Shown in pieces: positions 25,583 through 33,852 of a stretch of DNA of 64,000 nucleotides. Position 1 is the first letter of the stretch, and the number at the start of each line of letters is the position of its first letter. The DNA comes from UBA5066 sp046331465 (GTDB taxonomy: Bacteria > Acidobacteriota > Thermoanaerobaculia > UBA5066): positions 1,426,001 to 1,490,000 of the forward strand of contig JAXLQV010000002.1 in assembly GCA_046331465.1 (NCBI GenBank), given 5' to 3'. The position numbers were made by a program, and so were the translations under genes. The notes under the pieces were generated by a model. The model was not told where the DNA came from. It did not search any database and worked only from the letters and a program-made list of their open reading frames with translations.

Positions 25583-27064
25583 ATGCCGACCAGCAAGGCC
25601 CTCCCGCGATCCCTCGACCTCCTCGATCCCCGGCTCGAGCTCCTCTGCGACGCCTACCTGCAGGCCGCCCGGGTGCCCGGCGCCTCGATCGCCGTCGTGG
25701 CGGGGGACCGGGGCTATCACTACTCCTACGGCGTCAAGTCCATCCTCACGGGCGAGCCGGTGACGGCCGAGACGAGCTTCAACATCGGCTCGTGCTCCAA
25801 GGCGTTCGTCTCGGCGACCGTGGCGTCGCTCGTAGCCGCAGGCGAGGTGTCGTGGGACGACCCGATCTCGCGATTCGTGCCCGAGCTCCAGCTCTACGAC
25901 CCGGAGGTCACGCGGCAGGTGAGCCTGCGGGACCTGAGCGCCAACCGGCTCGGCATTCCGCGAGCGGGCCTGACCGAATTCGGGCTCGACCCGTCCCTGC
26001 CCGCGGAGTTCGTCTTCGAGAACCTGCGGCACACGCCGCCGATCCACCCGTTCCGCAGCCGGCACACGTACGTGAACGCGGGTCACACGGCGAACGCGGT
26101 CGCGGTCGGCCGGATCACGGGCAAGGGCTTCATCGGCACGCTGCGCGAACGGATCCTGGAGCCGCTGGGAATGAGGGCGACGTCTGGCGGCGCCGCGGCG
26201 CGCACGGAGCTCGCGGATCAGGCCGGCTGGCACTGCGTGGCCGACGGCGAGGTCGTGGCGATCGACACCGTCTTCAGCGATCAGTACCTCGGCGGCGGAG
26301 GCATGGTCGTCTCCGGAGCCGACGCTCTGCAGTGGCTCCGCCTGCACCTGGGCGGCGGGACGGTCGACGGGAAGCAGGTCATTCCCCGCGAAGCCCTGCT
26401 CGAGACCCACACGCCGCACACGGCGGCCCGGCCCGGCAAGGACATCCTGAGCCTGTTCCACCCGACGGCGCACATGGGAGCCTACGCGCTCGGGTGGGCC
26501 GTGACCGACCTCGAGGGACACCCCATGGTGATCCATTCGGGGGGTGACTTCGGGATCGCGGCGATGACGCTGATCTTCCCCAAGGCGGGCATCGGCATCA
26601 CCAGCTACTGCAACACGTCCGGCCGCGGCACGATCGCGCTGCCGTACGCCCTCGCGGCCTGCCTGCTGGGCCTCCGGACGCGTGACTGGAAGGCCTACTT
26701 CGAGGCGGCTGCGCCGTCGCCGGCTCCCGCCGACGAGACCGCGACGCCGGAGGCGCCGCTCGATCTCTCGCCCTACGCCGGCGCGTACGTCCATCCGGCC
26801 GACGGGCCGCTCGTCGTCGAAAGCTCGGCGGAGGGCCTGCGGTGCCGCATGGACCGCGGCTACCGGATGGCGTTCACGGCCGTGCCCGCGGGCGAGCACC
26901 GCTTCGCGATGCGGTTCGACAGCCCCGAGTGGCGAGGCCTGATGGCGAACGTCCGCCCCGTCCTCGCGTTCACGATGGAGGAGGGGCGCGCGACGAAGGC
27001 CGACTGGGTCGTCGACCCCGTGCACCGCGAGTTCCACCGCACCGACCCCGGGAGCGCCCCATGA
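25583..27064 (+). CDS. Beta-lactamase-family serine hydrolase
   Basis: A 493-residue serine hydrolase of the class C beta-lactamase/penicillin-binding-protein fold. Motifs: S70-C-S-K73 (catalytic SxxK), Y163-V-N165 (YxN) and H318-S-G-G (in place of KTG). This combination is seen in esterases and in D-aminopeptidase-like (DmpB/EstB) enzymes rather than true beta-lactamases. A C-terminal domain of about 130 residues (about 365-493) resembles the lipocalin-like extra domain of such enzymes. No signal peptide is seen, which argues against a cell-wall role. GGAG precedes the start, and its stop overlaps the next gene as ATGA. Confidence 0.86.
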   Translation: MPTSKALPRSLDLLDPRLELLCDAYLQAARVPGASIAVVAGDRGYHYSYGVKSILTGEPVTAETSFNIGSCSKAFVSATVASLVAAGEVSWDDPISRFVPELQLYDPEVTRQVSLRDLSANRLGIPRAGLTEFGLDPSLPAEFVFENLRHTPPIHPFRSRHTYVNAGHTANAVAVGRITGKGFIGTLRERILEPLGMRATSGGAAARTELADQAGWHCVADGEVVAIDTVFSDQYLGGGGMVVSGADALQWLRLHLGGGTVDGKQVIPREALLETHTPHTAARPGKDILSLFHPTAHMGAYALGWAVTDLEGHPMVIHSGGDFGIAAMTLIFPKAGIGITSYCNTSGRGTIALPYALAACLLGLRTRDWKAYFEAAAPSPAPADETATPEAPLDLSPYAGAYVHPADGPLVVESSAEGLRCRMDRGYRMAFTAVPAGEHRFAMRFDSPEWRGLMANVRPVLAFTMEEGRATKADWVVDPVHREFHRTDPGSAP

Positions 27065-27786
27065 GCCGGCCGCCGGAGCCCGATCCCTGCGTCCTCGAGC
27101 CCCTTCCCGACTACCGCGAATACCCGGTGGAAGAGATGTGCGAGCGCGCACGGTGGTTCTACCGCGACGTAGCGCGTCGTCGCACGGTGCGCGAGTTCGA
27201 CCGGCGCCCGGTCCCCCGGGAGGTGATCGAACAGTGCCTCCTCGCGGCGGGCACCGCGCCCTCGGGCGCGAACCAGCAGCCGTGGCACTTCGCCGTCGTC
27301 ACCGATCCCGAGCGCAAGAAGAAGATCCGCGAGGCTGCCGAGAAGGAGGAGCGGGAGTTCTACGCCGGCCGGGCGCCGCAGGCGTGGCGGGACGCTCTGG
27401 CGCCCCTCGGGACCGACGAGAACAAGCCCTTCCTGGAGGACGCCCCCGTCCTCATCGCGATCTTCGCGCAGCCTCACGGCGTCCGGCCGGACGGGGAGCG
27501 ACTCAAGCACTACTACGTGCACGAGTCGGTCGGGATCGCGACGGGGTTTCTGATCGCGGCCCTTCACCATGCCGGTCTCGCGACGCTGACCCACACGCCG
27601 AACCCGATGGGCTTTCTCAACGAGTGTTGCGGGCGACCGCCTTCGGAGAGGGCGACGATCCTCCTCGTCGTCGGCTATCCGGCACCGGGCTGCCGGGTCC
27701 CCGTGCACGGCGGGATCAAGAAGCCGCTGGAAGGGATCGCGAGCTGGCTCGAACCCGAAGGCGGCCGAACGGAGCCGACTCCATGA
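27061..27786 (+). CDS. Iodotyrosine-deiodinase-like nitroreductase-family flavoprotein
   Basis: A 241-residue FMN enzyme of the nitroreductase superfamily. It shares the iodotyrosine deiodinase signature: RRRTVREFDRRPVP near the N-terminus, GTAPSGANQQPWHF, an active-site lid, and VGIATGFLIAALHHAGLATLT. The lid residues that clamp the zwitterion of halotyrosine in this subfamily, a Glu, a Tyr four residues later and a Lys 21 residues after that, are present as Glu97, Tyr101 and Lys122. Plain nitroreductases lack this triad. The predicted reaction is reductive removal of iodine, bromine or chlorine from free halotyrosine. It overlaps both neighbours by 4 nt, so it is part of the peptide locus. 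No membrane anchor is present. Confidence 0.85.
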   Translation: MSRPPEPDPCVLEPLPDYREYPVEEMCERARWFYRDVARRRTVREFDRRPVPREVIEQCLLAAGTAPSGANQQPWHFAVVTDPERKKKIREAAEKEEREFYAGRAPQAWRDALAPLGTDENKPFLEDAPVLIAIFAQPHGVRPDGERLKHYYVHESVGIATGFLIAALHHAGLATLTHTPNPMGFLNECCGRPPSERATILLVVGYPAPGCRVPVHGGIKKPLEGIASWLEPEGGRTEPTP

Positions 27787-29918
27787 CGGATCGCGCGGAC
27801 GACCAGCCAGCGCCCCTCACCCTCGACCTCTCGCCGGCCGCGGAGGCGCTCCTCGCACCCTGGACCGGCCCTTGCGGCGGCACGCCGCCGTTCGACGCGG
27901 CGGAGCCCGCGTCGATCGAGAGCGCCTACCGGGTCGCCATCGCTCACAAGCGCGAGGAGGTCGCGGCGATCGCCTCCAATCCGGAGCCGCCCACGTTCGG
28001 GAACACGATCGCCGCGCTCGAGGACGCCGGCCGTGCGCTCCGCCGTGTCGAAACGCTCTTCCGGGTCTTCTCGTCGACGCGGAACACCGGGGAGATGCGC
28101 GAGGTGGAGACCAGACTCAAGCCGCTCCTTCCCGCTCTCGAGGACGAGATCGCCCACGACGACGCCCTCTTCGCACGGATCCGCGCGGTCGACGAGTCGG
28201 CCGAGCAGGTGGGACTCACGCCCGAGGAGATGCGCCTGACCCGCGTCGTTCGCGATCGGCTCGCGCGCCGGGGCGCCGGACTCGAGCCGCGCGCCAGGGC
28301 GCGCCTCGCGGAGATCAGCGGGCGGATCGCCGAGCTTTCCGCCGCCTTCAGCCAGAACCTCCTCGCGGACGAGGAGGGGCAGGCGATCCCACTCGACGAC
28401 GAGGCGGAGCTCGAAGGCCTCGGCGAGGAGCTCCGTGGCGCGCTCGCAGCCGCCGCCGTTTCGCGCGGGCTCCCGGCCCGCTGGGCCGTCCCCAACACGC
28501 GCACCCAAGTCATGCCCGTCCTGGCCTCCTCGGCGCGCCGCGAGCTCAGGGAACGGGTCTGGCGCATGTGGGTGGGGCGCGGCGGGAATCCCGGCGCGCA
28601 CGACAACAGGCCCGTCGTCGCCGAGATCCTCCGCCTGCGCGGGGAAAAGGCCCGGCTCCTCGGCTTCCCGACCTACGCCCACCTCGCCACCGCCGACCGG
28701 ATGGCGGGGACGCCGGAGAACGCCCTCGCCCTCGTGAAGAGGGTCTGGGACGGCGTCGTCGGCGCCGCCCGCGACCGGCTCGGCGGGATGCAGGCGCTCG
28801 CCGACGAGGACGGCGTCCACCCGATCGCGCCCTGGGACCGGCGCTTCTACGCGAACCGGCTGCGCCGGGAGCAGCTCGACCTCGATGAACGGGAGGTGAG
28901 CGCCTACCTTCCGGTCGAATCGATCTGCCAGGGGGCGTTCCGGGCGGCCGGCCGGCTTCACGGTCTCGACTTCGAGGAAGTCCACGACGTCGCCGTCTGC
29001 CACCCGGACGTCCGCGTCTTCGCCGTGCGGAGGGAGGAGGATCCGGTCGGTCTCCTCTGGCTCGACCTCTTCGCGCACGACGGCAAGGTCTCGGGCGGCT
29101 GGATGGACGAGTACCGGCCCGCGGAATCGTTCCGCGGAGAGGTTCTCCCGCTCGTGTCGATCAACATGAACGTCGGGAGGCCGGCGGCGGGAGCGACGGC
29201 GCTCCTCTCTTGGTGGGACGCTCTCACCGTCTTCCACGAGCTGGGCCACGCGCTCCACATGCTCTGCTCGGAGGCGCACAGCCCCTCGCTCGGCAGCTTC
29301 GCGGTCGCCCCCGACTTCCTCGAGCTTCCCTCGATCCTGAACGAGCGATGGCTCACGACGCCGGAGGTGCTCGAAGGCTACGCGCGGCACCATCAGACCG
29401 GGGAGCCGATGCCGAAGCGTCTCGTCGAGAAGATCGAAGAAGCCCGGGTCTTCGACCCTCCCGAAGGGGCGACCGCGCGGCTCGACTACCTCGCGACGGC
29501 CGTCGTCGACATCGCGGTCCACCTGGGGGCGGACGGCGGAGAGGTCGACCCCGTCGCGGTTGAGGAGAGGGCGCTTGCGGACCTCGGCCTCCCCCCCGCC
29601 GCCGAGCCGCTCCACCACGTGACCCACCTCCGTCACGCCTTCGCCGGCATCGTCGAGGATCGGTACGCGGCCGGCTACTACTGCTACCTCTGGGCCGACG
29701 TCCTCGCGTCCGACGTGGCGGAGGCGTTCCTCTCGTCGCCGGGAGGGCTCTACGACGCCACGACGGCCGAGCGGTATCGGCGCACGATTCTCGCCGTCGG
29801 TCACGGCGTCCCCGCGGCGGAGGCCTTCCGGTCGTTCCGGGGCCGCGACCCGGACCCCGAGGCCCTGACGACACGGTTCGGACGGGAATCCGAGCGTGCC
29901 GCACGGAGTGAGCGATGA
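27783..29918 (+). CDS. M3-family metallopeptidase (second copy)
   Basis: A 711-residue paralogue of 22107-24176, with collinear sequence throughout, including the N-terminal EALLAPWTGPCGGTPPFD segment and the HExxH helix H485-E-L-G-H489. It is soluble and cytosolic. Two intact copies in one operon suggest different peptide specificities. The start overlaps the deiodinase-like gene as ATGA and the stop overlaps the amidohydrolase start as ATGA. The C-terminal region (FRSFRGRDPDPEAL) is what the downstream fragment at 31195 resembles. Confidence 0.92.
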   Translation: MTDRADDQPAPLTLDLSPAAEALLAPWTGPCGGTPPFDAAEPASIESAYRVAIAHKREEVAAIASNPEPPTFGNTIAALEDAGRALRRVETLFRVFSSTRNTGEMREVETRLKPLLPALEDEIAHDDALFARIRAVDESAEQVGLTPEEMRLTRVVRDRLARRGAGLEPRARARLAEISGRIAELSAAFSQNLLADEEGQAIPLDDEAELEGLGEELRGALAAAAVSRGLPARWAVPNTRTQVMPVLASSARRELRERVWRMWVGRGGNPGAHDNRPVVAEILRLRGEKARLLGFPTYAHLATADRMAGTPENALALVKRVWDGVVGAARDRLGGMQALADEDGVHPIAPWDRRFYANRLRREQLDLDEREVSAYLPVESICQGAFRAAGRLHGLDFEEVHDVAVCHPDVRVFAVRREEDPVGLLWLDLFAHDGKVSGGWMDEYRPAESFRGEVLPLVSINMNVGRPAAGATALLSWWDALTVFHELGHALHMLCSEAHSPSLGSFAVAPDFLELPSILNERWLTTPEVLEGYARHHQTGEPMPKRLVEKIEEARVFDPPEGATARLDYLATAVVDIAVHLGADGGEVDPVAVEERALADLGLPPAAEPLHHVTHLRHAFAGIVEDRYAAGYYCYLWADVLASDVAEAFLSSPGGLYDATTAERYRRTILAVGHGVPAAEAFRSFRGRDPDPEALTTRFGRESERAARSER

Positions 29919-31153
29919 CGCAGATTCTCTTCCGCGGCTTCCACCTTCTCGATCCGGAGCTCGACGAGCCCCGGGCAGGCTGCGAGCTCCTCGTCGAGGG
30001 CGACCGGATCCGCGAGGTCTCAGACCGGCCGATCCACGCGTCCGGGGCCGAGGTCGTCGACGGCGCCGGCGCCTTCCTCATGCCCGGCCTCATCGACGCC
30101 CACGTCCACGTGACGCTCTCGGAGGTGGCGCTCCGGCGGCTGGAGGAGGTCCCGCTGACGCTGATGACGGCCCGGGCCGCCGTCCAGATGCGGGCGATGC
30201 TCGACCGGGGCTTCACCACGGTGCGCGACACGGGGGGCGCCGACTGGGGCCTGAGGGCTGCCGTGGAGCAGGGGCTCTTCGCAGGACCGCGCCTCTTCAT
30301 CGCCGGACGCGCCATCGGGCCCACGGGCGGCCACAGCGACATTCGGCGCCGGACCGACATCGGGACCCGATGTCACTGCTGCGACGCGCTGTCGTTCGCC
30401 CTCGTCGTGGCCGACGGCGAGGCCGAGGTCCGCAAGGCGGTCCGCGAGGAGCTGCGTCAGGGATGTGACCAGGTCAAGATCATGATGTCGGGCGGGGTCG
30501 CCTCGCCCTTCGACCCGATCGACAGCCTCCAGCTGTCTCCCGGCGAGGTCGCGGCCGCGGTCGAGGAGGCCCACGCGTTCGGCCGGTACGTCTGTGCTCA
30601 CGCCTACACGCCGGCCGCGATCACGCGCGCGGCCCACGCGGGGGTCCGCACGATCGAGCACGGGAACCTGGTCGACGACGCCTCCGCGCTCCTCATGGCT
30701 GAAAAGGGAATGTTCCTCGTCGCGAACCTCGTGACGTACTTCGCGATGCGCGAGCGCGCGGCCGAGCTCGGCATGAACGCGGAGATGCTCGCCAAGAACG
30801 AGGTCGTCATCGAGGGCGCGCTCCGTTCTCTCGAGATCTGCCGACGCGCTGGCGTCCCGGTCGCCTTCGGCAGCGACCTTCTCGGACAGCTCCAGGAGGA
30901 GCAGTCGCGCGAGTTCACGCTGCGTGCGCAGGTCGTCAGCCCCCTCGAGGCCGTCCGTTCGGCGACGACGATCGCAGCGCGCGTCCTCCGGCGCGAGGGC
31001 GTCCTCGGGTGCCTCAGGCCGGGCGCCCTCGCCGACCTGATCGCGGTCGACGGCGACCCGCTGAAGGACCTCTCCCTCCTCGAAAACCAGGGCCGGCACC
31101 TGACCCTGATCATGAAGGGCGGCCGGTTCCACCGTCGCCCCGGAGGGCCGTAG
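29915..31153 (+). CDS. Amidohydrolase (Zn-dependent prolidase/arginine carboxypeptidase-like)
   Basis: A 412-residue amidohydrolase of the COG1228-type. All metal-site residues are visible: H63-V-H65 (PGLIDAHVHV), Lys188 for the carbamylated bridge (VKIMMSGG), His229 (CAHAYT), His249 (IEHGN) and Asp321 (FGSDL). Related enzymes with the KIMMSGG-type lysine motif remove C-terminal amino acids from Xaa-Pro, Xaa-Arg or other dipeptides and N-acyl amino acids. Cytosolic, no signal peptide. The context makes a dipeptidase or N-acyl-amino-acid hydrolase most likely. The gene starts inside the preceding stop codon (ATGA). Confidence 0.87.
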   Translation: MTQILFRGFHLLDPELDEPRAGCELLVEGDRIREVSDRPIHASGAEVVDGAGAFLMPGLIDAHVHVTLSEVALRRLEEVPLTLMTARAAVQMRAMLDRGFTTVRDTGGADWGLRAAVEQGLFAGPRLFIAGRAIGPTGGHSDIRRRTDIGTRCHCCDALSFALVVADGEAEVRKAVREELRQGCDQVKIMMSGGVASPFDPIDSLQLSPGEVAAAVEEAHAFGRYVCAHAYTPAAITRAAHAGVRTIEHGNLVDDASALLMAEKGMFLVANLVTYFAMRERAAELGMNAEMLAKNEVVIEGALRSLEICRRAGVPVAFGSDLLGQLQEEQSREFTLRAQVVSPLEAVRSATTIAARVLRREGVLGCLRPGALADLIAVDGDPLKDLSLLENQGRHLTLIMKGGRFHRRPGGP

Positions 31154-31194
31154 AGGTGGGTTCTATCGGACGAGGCTGTGGGGCTGAGGGCCGC

Positions 31195-31551
31195 ATGACC
31201 CTCGAGATGGCCCTCGCGGACTGGGCTGGGACCGTGGACCGCACGCACACGGAGCGTGCCCGCGCGCTCTCAGCCCACGCGTTCGACTACGACGACAACC
31301 TGGCGCTGGCCGCCGACGCTTTCGCGGCGTTCACCCGGACGGGCGAGGTCTTCGACCAGGGGACGGCGCAGGCCTTCCGCGAGCTGCTTTCGAGGAGCGG
31401 CGGTGAGGACCCGGCGGTACTGTACCGGCGTTTCCGGGGGCGCGACGTCGACCTCGGGCCCCTGCTCCGGAGGCTCGGCTTCGACGACACGGCCCCTGCC
31501 GCGGAGCCCGTCCCCTCGCTCCGCGCGACGCCCGGGAGTCCCCGGCCGTGA
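31195..31551 (+). pseudogene. Remnant of a third M3 peptidase (C-terminal end)
   Basis: The 118-codon frame resembles only the last 65 residues or so of M3 peptidases: ALAADAFAAFTRTGEVFD, then FRELLSRSGGEDPAVLYRRFRGRD and LLRRLGF. Compare FRSFRGRDPDPEAL at the end of 27783-29918. The catalytic domain with HExxH is missing, and the 40 residues before the match are not recognisable. It keeps an ATG and shares its stop with the next gene's GTG, so it may still be translated to couple the genes. It is best seen as the tail of a former gene copy left by deletion. Confidence 0.65.
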
Positions 31552-32807
31552 GGCTGATCGAGTCGATCGTGGCGGAGGCCGCCTCCATGGCTGCGCTGCG
31601 GCGCGACCTCCACGCCCACCCCGAGCTGGCTTTTCAGGAGCGGCGTACCGCGGACGTGATCGCCGTGGCGCTGACCGAATCGGGGATCCCGATCCACCGT
31701 GGTCTGGGCACGACGGGCGTCGTGGGCGTCATCCGCAAGGGGAGCTCGGACCGGGCCGTGGGCTTTCGGGCCGACATGGATGCGCTGCCGATCCAGGAGG
31801 GGAACGCCTTCCCACACGCAAGCCTCGAGCCCGGCCGGATGCACGCCTGCGGCCACGACGGTCACGTCGTGATGCTCCTGGCCGCGGCGAGGCACCTGGC
31901 GCACCACGGCGATTTCGACGGGACGGTGGTCCTGGTTTTCCAGCCCGCCGAGGAGGGGACAGGGGGCGCGCGGGAGCTGATCAAGGGGGGCCTCTTCGAC
32001 CTGTTCCCGATGGAGGCGATCTTCGGCATCCACAACCTCCCCGGCCTGGGAGTGGGCCAGGTCGCGCTCCGGTCCGGGCCCTGCTTCGCCTCGAGCAACA
32101 CGTTCCGGATCACCCTCGAGGGGAAAGGCGCGCACGCCGCGATGCCGCACCTTGGCGTCGACCCGGTTCCCGCGGCGTGCCAGCTCGTGCAGGGCTTCCA
32201 GACGATCGTCTCGCGCAACGTCCGGCCGATCGATGCCTGCGTGGTCTCGGTGACGAAGATCCACGCCGGCGAGGCGGCCAACGTGATCCCCGAACGCTGC
32301 GTCATCGAGGGAACCGTACGGACATACACGCTGGAGGTCCTGGACCTCGTCGAGCGCCGCATGAAGGCGATGACCGAAGCCACGGCGGCGGCCTTCGAAT
32401 GCACCAGCCGGTTCGAGCTCCGCCGCATGTGCCCGCCGCTGGTCAACCACGAAGCCGAGGTGGTCTTCGCGCGGAAGGTGCTGGGGGACGTGGTCGGCCC
32501 GGAGAACGTCCTCGACTTCGAGCCGACGATGGGCGCCGAGGACTTCTCCTTCTACCTGCTCGAGAAGCCGGGCTGCTTCTTCGCCCTCGGCGCGGGAGAC
32601 GGGTCCCATCGCGGCGAGGGGCACGGCCCGGATCCGTGCACGCTGCACAACCCGAGCTACGACTTCAACGACGACCTGATACCGATCGGCGCCAGCGCCT
32701 GGGTGCGCCTCGCCGAGGCCTGGCTCGAGCGGCCGCGCGCGATCCATCGGCACCCGGAGGAGGGCCACGGCGAGGGACCGCCGACAGCGCACGGGCTCGG
32801 ACCGTGA
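31548..32807 (+). CDS. M20-family amidohydrolase (hippurate hydrolase/aminoacylase type)
   Basis: A 419-residue enzyme of the M20D group, which hydrolyses N-acyl amino acids, hippurate, amino-acid conjugates of auxin or carboxypeptidase substrates. Markers are HAHPELAFQERRT, CGHDGH (H103, D104, H106 metal region) and FQPAEEGTGGAREL with the catalytic Glu. The lid/dimerisation domain lies in the middle as usual. It is cytosolic. The GTG start overlaps the M3 remnant's stop and the stop overlaps the next gene's GTG. It could release an amino acid from an acylated compound imported by this system. Confidence 0.9.
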   Translation: MRLIESIVAEAASMAALRRDLHAHPELAFQERRTADVIAVALTESGIPIHRGLGTTGVVGVIRKGSSDRAVGFRADMDALPIQEGNAFPHASLEPGRMHACGHDGHVVMLLAAARHLAHHGDFDGTVVLVFQPAEEGTGGARELIKGGLFDLFPMEAIFGIHNLPGLGVGQVALRSGPCFASSNTFRITLEGKGAHAAMPHLGVDPVPAACQLVQGFQTIVSRNVRPIDACVVSVTKIHAGEAANVIPERCVIEGTVRTYTLEVLDLVERRMKAMTEATAAAFECTSRFELRRMCPPLVNHEAEVVFARKVLGDVVGPENVLDFEPTMGAEDFSFYLLEKPGCFFALGAGDGSHRGEGHGPDPCTLHNPSYDFNDDLIPIGASAWVRLAEAWLERPRAIHRHPEEGHGEGPPTAHGLGP

Positions 32808-33763
32808 GCTCGAGCCCGGGCATCCTTTCGATCCAGCTGGCGATCCTGCTGCCCATCGCCCTCGGATACGTCCTGCGACACCTCCGGGTCTTCGACGAGA
32901 CCGAGGTGGGCGGGTTGCGCAAGTTCGTCATGAAGGTCGGCATCCCCTTCATGGTCTTCAACAACCTGCTGCGCGCCGACGTGCAGAGCCTCACCCAGGC
33001 TGCGCCGATCATCGTCAGCTTCGCCCTGATCACGGTTCTCTTCACCGTTGCGGCGCACTTCACGGCTCCGCTGGTCTCGGTCGACCCGCGGCAGCGGGCG
33101 GCCTATTCCTACTCCGTCTTCGCCGGCAACTACGCGTTCCTCGGCTGGGGCGTGATCGCCTCCTTCTACGGGGAGCAGGCGCTGACCCGGGCGGTGTTTT
33201 TCACGATGTTCTTCTGGCCGGTGTTCCTCCTGACGGGCTTTTGGCTCGACCATCATGCGAGGACGAACCTCGATCCGGGAGGCCGACGGCCGTTCCTGCC
33301 GCTCCTGATCCGCAACGCAGGTGTCCCCCTTTCGGCGAGCGCGGCCGCGATCCTCCTGAACGTGCTCGGCGGACGTCTGCCGGTCGTGCTCGACGACTTC
33401 GTCAGGAGCGTCGCCGCCATCGGCGTCCCCTTGATCCTTTTCTCCATCGGGCTGTCTCTGCGGGTGAAGCTGCCGCGGGCCAAGGTCCGGATCGTCGTCC
33501 TCGCGTCGGCCGCCCGGCTGATACTGGGGTTCGTTCCCGGCCTGCTCGTGGTGGCGGCGGTGCGAGTGCTCTTCCTGCTGGATCCGTTGTCGCAGAAGGT
33601 CGTCCTGATGCAGGCCGTCATGCCGACCGCCACCATGGCGACCTTCTTCATGGAGTACGTGCCGCTCGACGGCGAGCTGCTCTCCGCGGCGATCACCTTC
33701 TCGACGATCGCGTCGCTCTTCACCTGCCCGTTCTGGTACTGGGTCATCCAGAGTCTGGTGTGA
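32804..33763 (+). CDS. AEC-family (auxin efflux carrier-type) permease
   Basis: A 319-residue membrane protein with about ten helices in the inverted-repeat arrangement of the AEC/BART family. Segments such as LPIALGYVLRHLRVFDE, VMKVGIPFMVFNNLL, FAGNYAFLGWGVI and MPTATMATFF are family-like. Bacterial members carry malonate, malate or other organic anions, so here it may export or import an organic or amino acid released by the M20 enzyme to which it is coupled (GTGA overlap). Substrate direction cannot be predicted. Confidence 0.8.
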   Translation: MSSSPGILSIQLAILLPIALGYVLRHLRVFDETEVGGLRKFVMKVGIPFMVFNNLLRADVQSLTQAAPIIVSFALITVLFTVAAHFTAPLVSVDPRQRAAYSYSVFAGNYAFLGWGVIASFYGEQALTRAVFFTMFFWPVFLLTGFWLDHHARTNLDPGGRRPFLPLLIRNAGVPLSASAAAILLNVLGGRLPVVLDDFVRSVAAIGVPLILFSIGLSLRVKLPRAKVRIVVLASAARLILGFVPGLLVVAAVRVLFLLDPLSQKVVLMQAVMPTATMATFFMEYVPLDGELLSAAITFSTIASLFTCPFWYWVIQSLV

Positions 33764-33852
33764 AGAAGAGGCCTCGCGTCAGAGGAGCGGAGGCCGGACG
33801 GCAGCTGGGTCGCAGCGGAGGAACTGCCCGGGATTTCAGGAGGGTTGGCGGA

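Noticed and set aside
25583..27064. Beta-lactamase
   Set aside because: The third motif is HSGG rather than KTG and there is no signal peptide, so an esterase or aminopeptidase is more likely.
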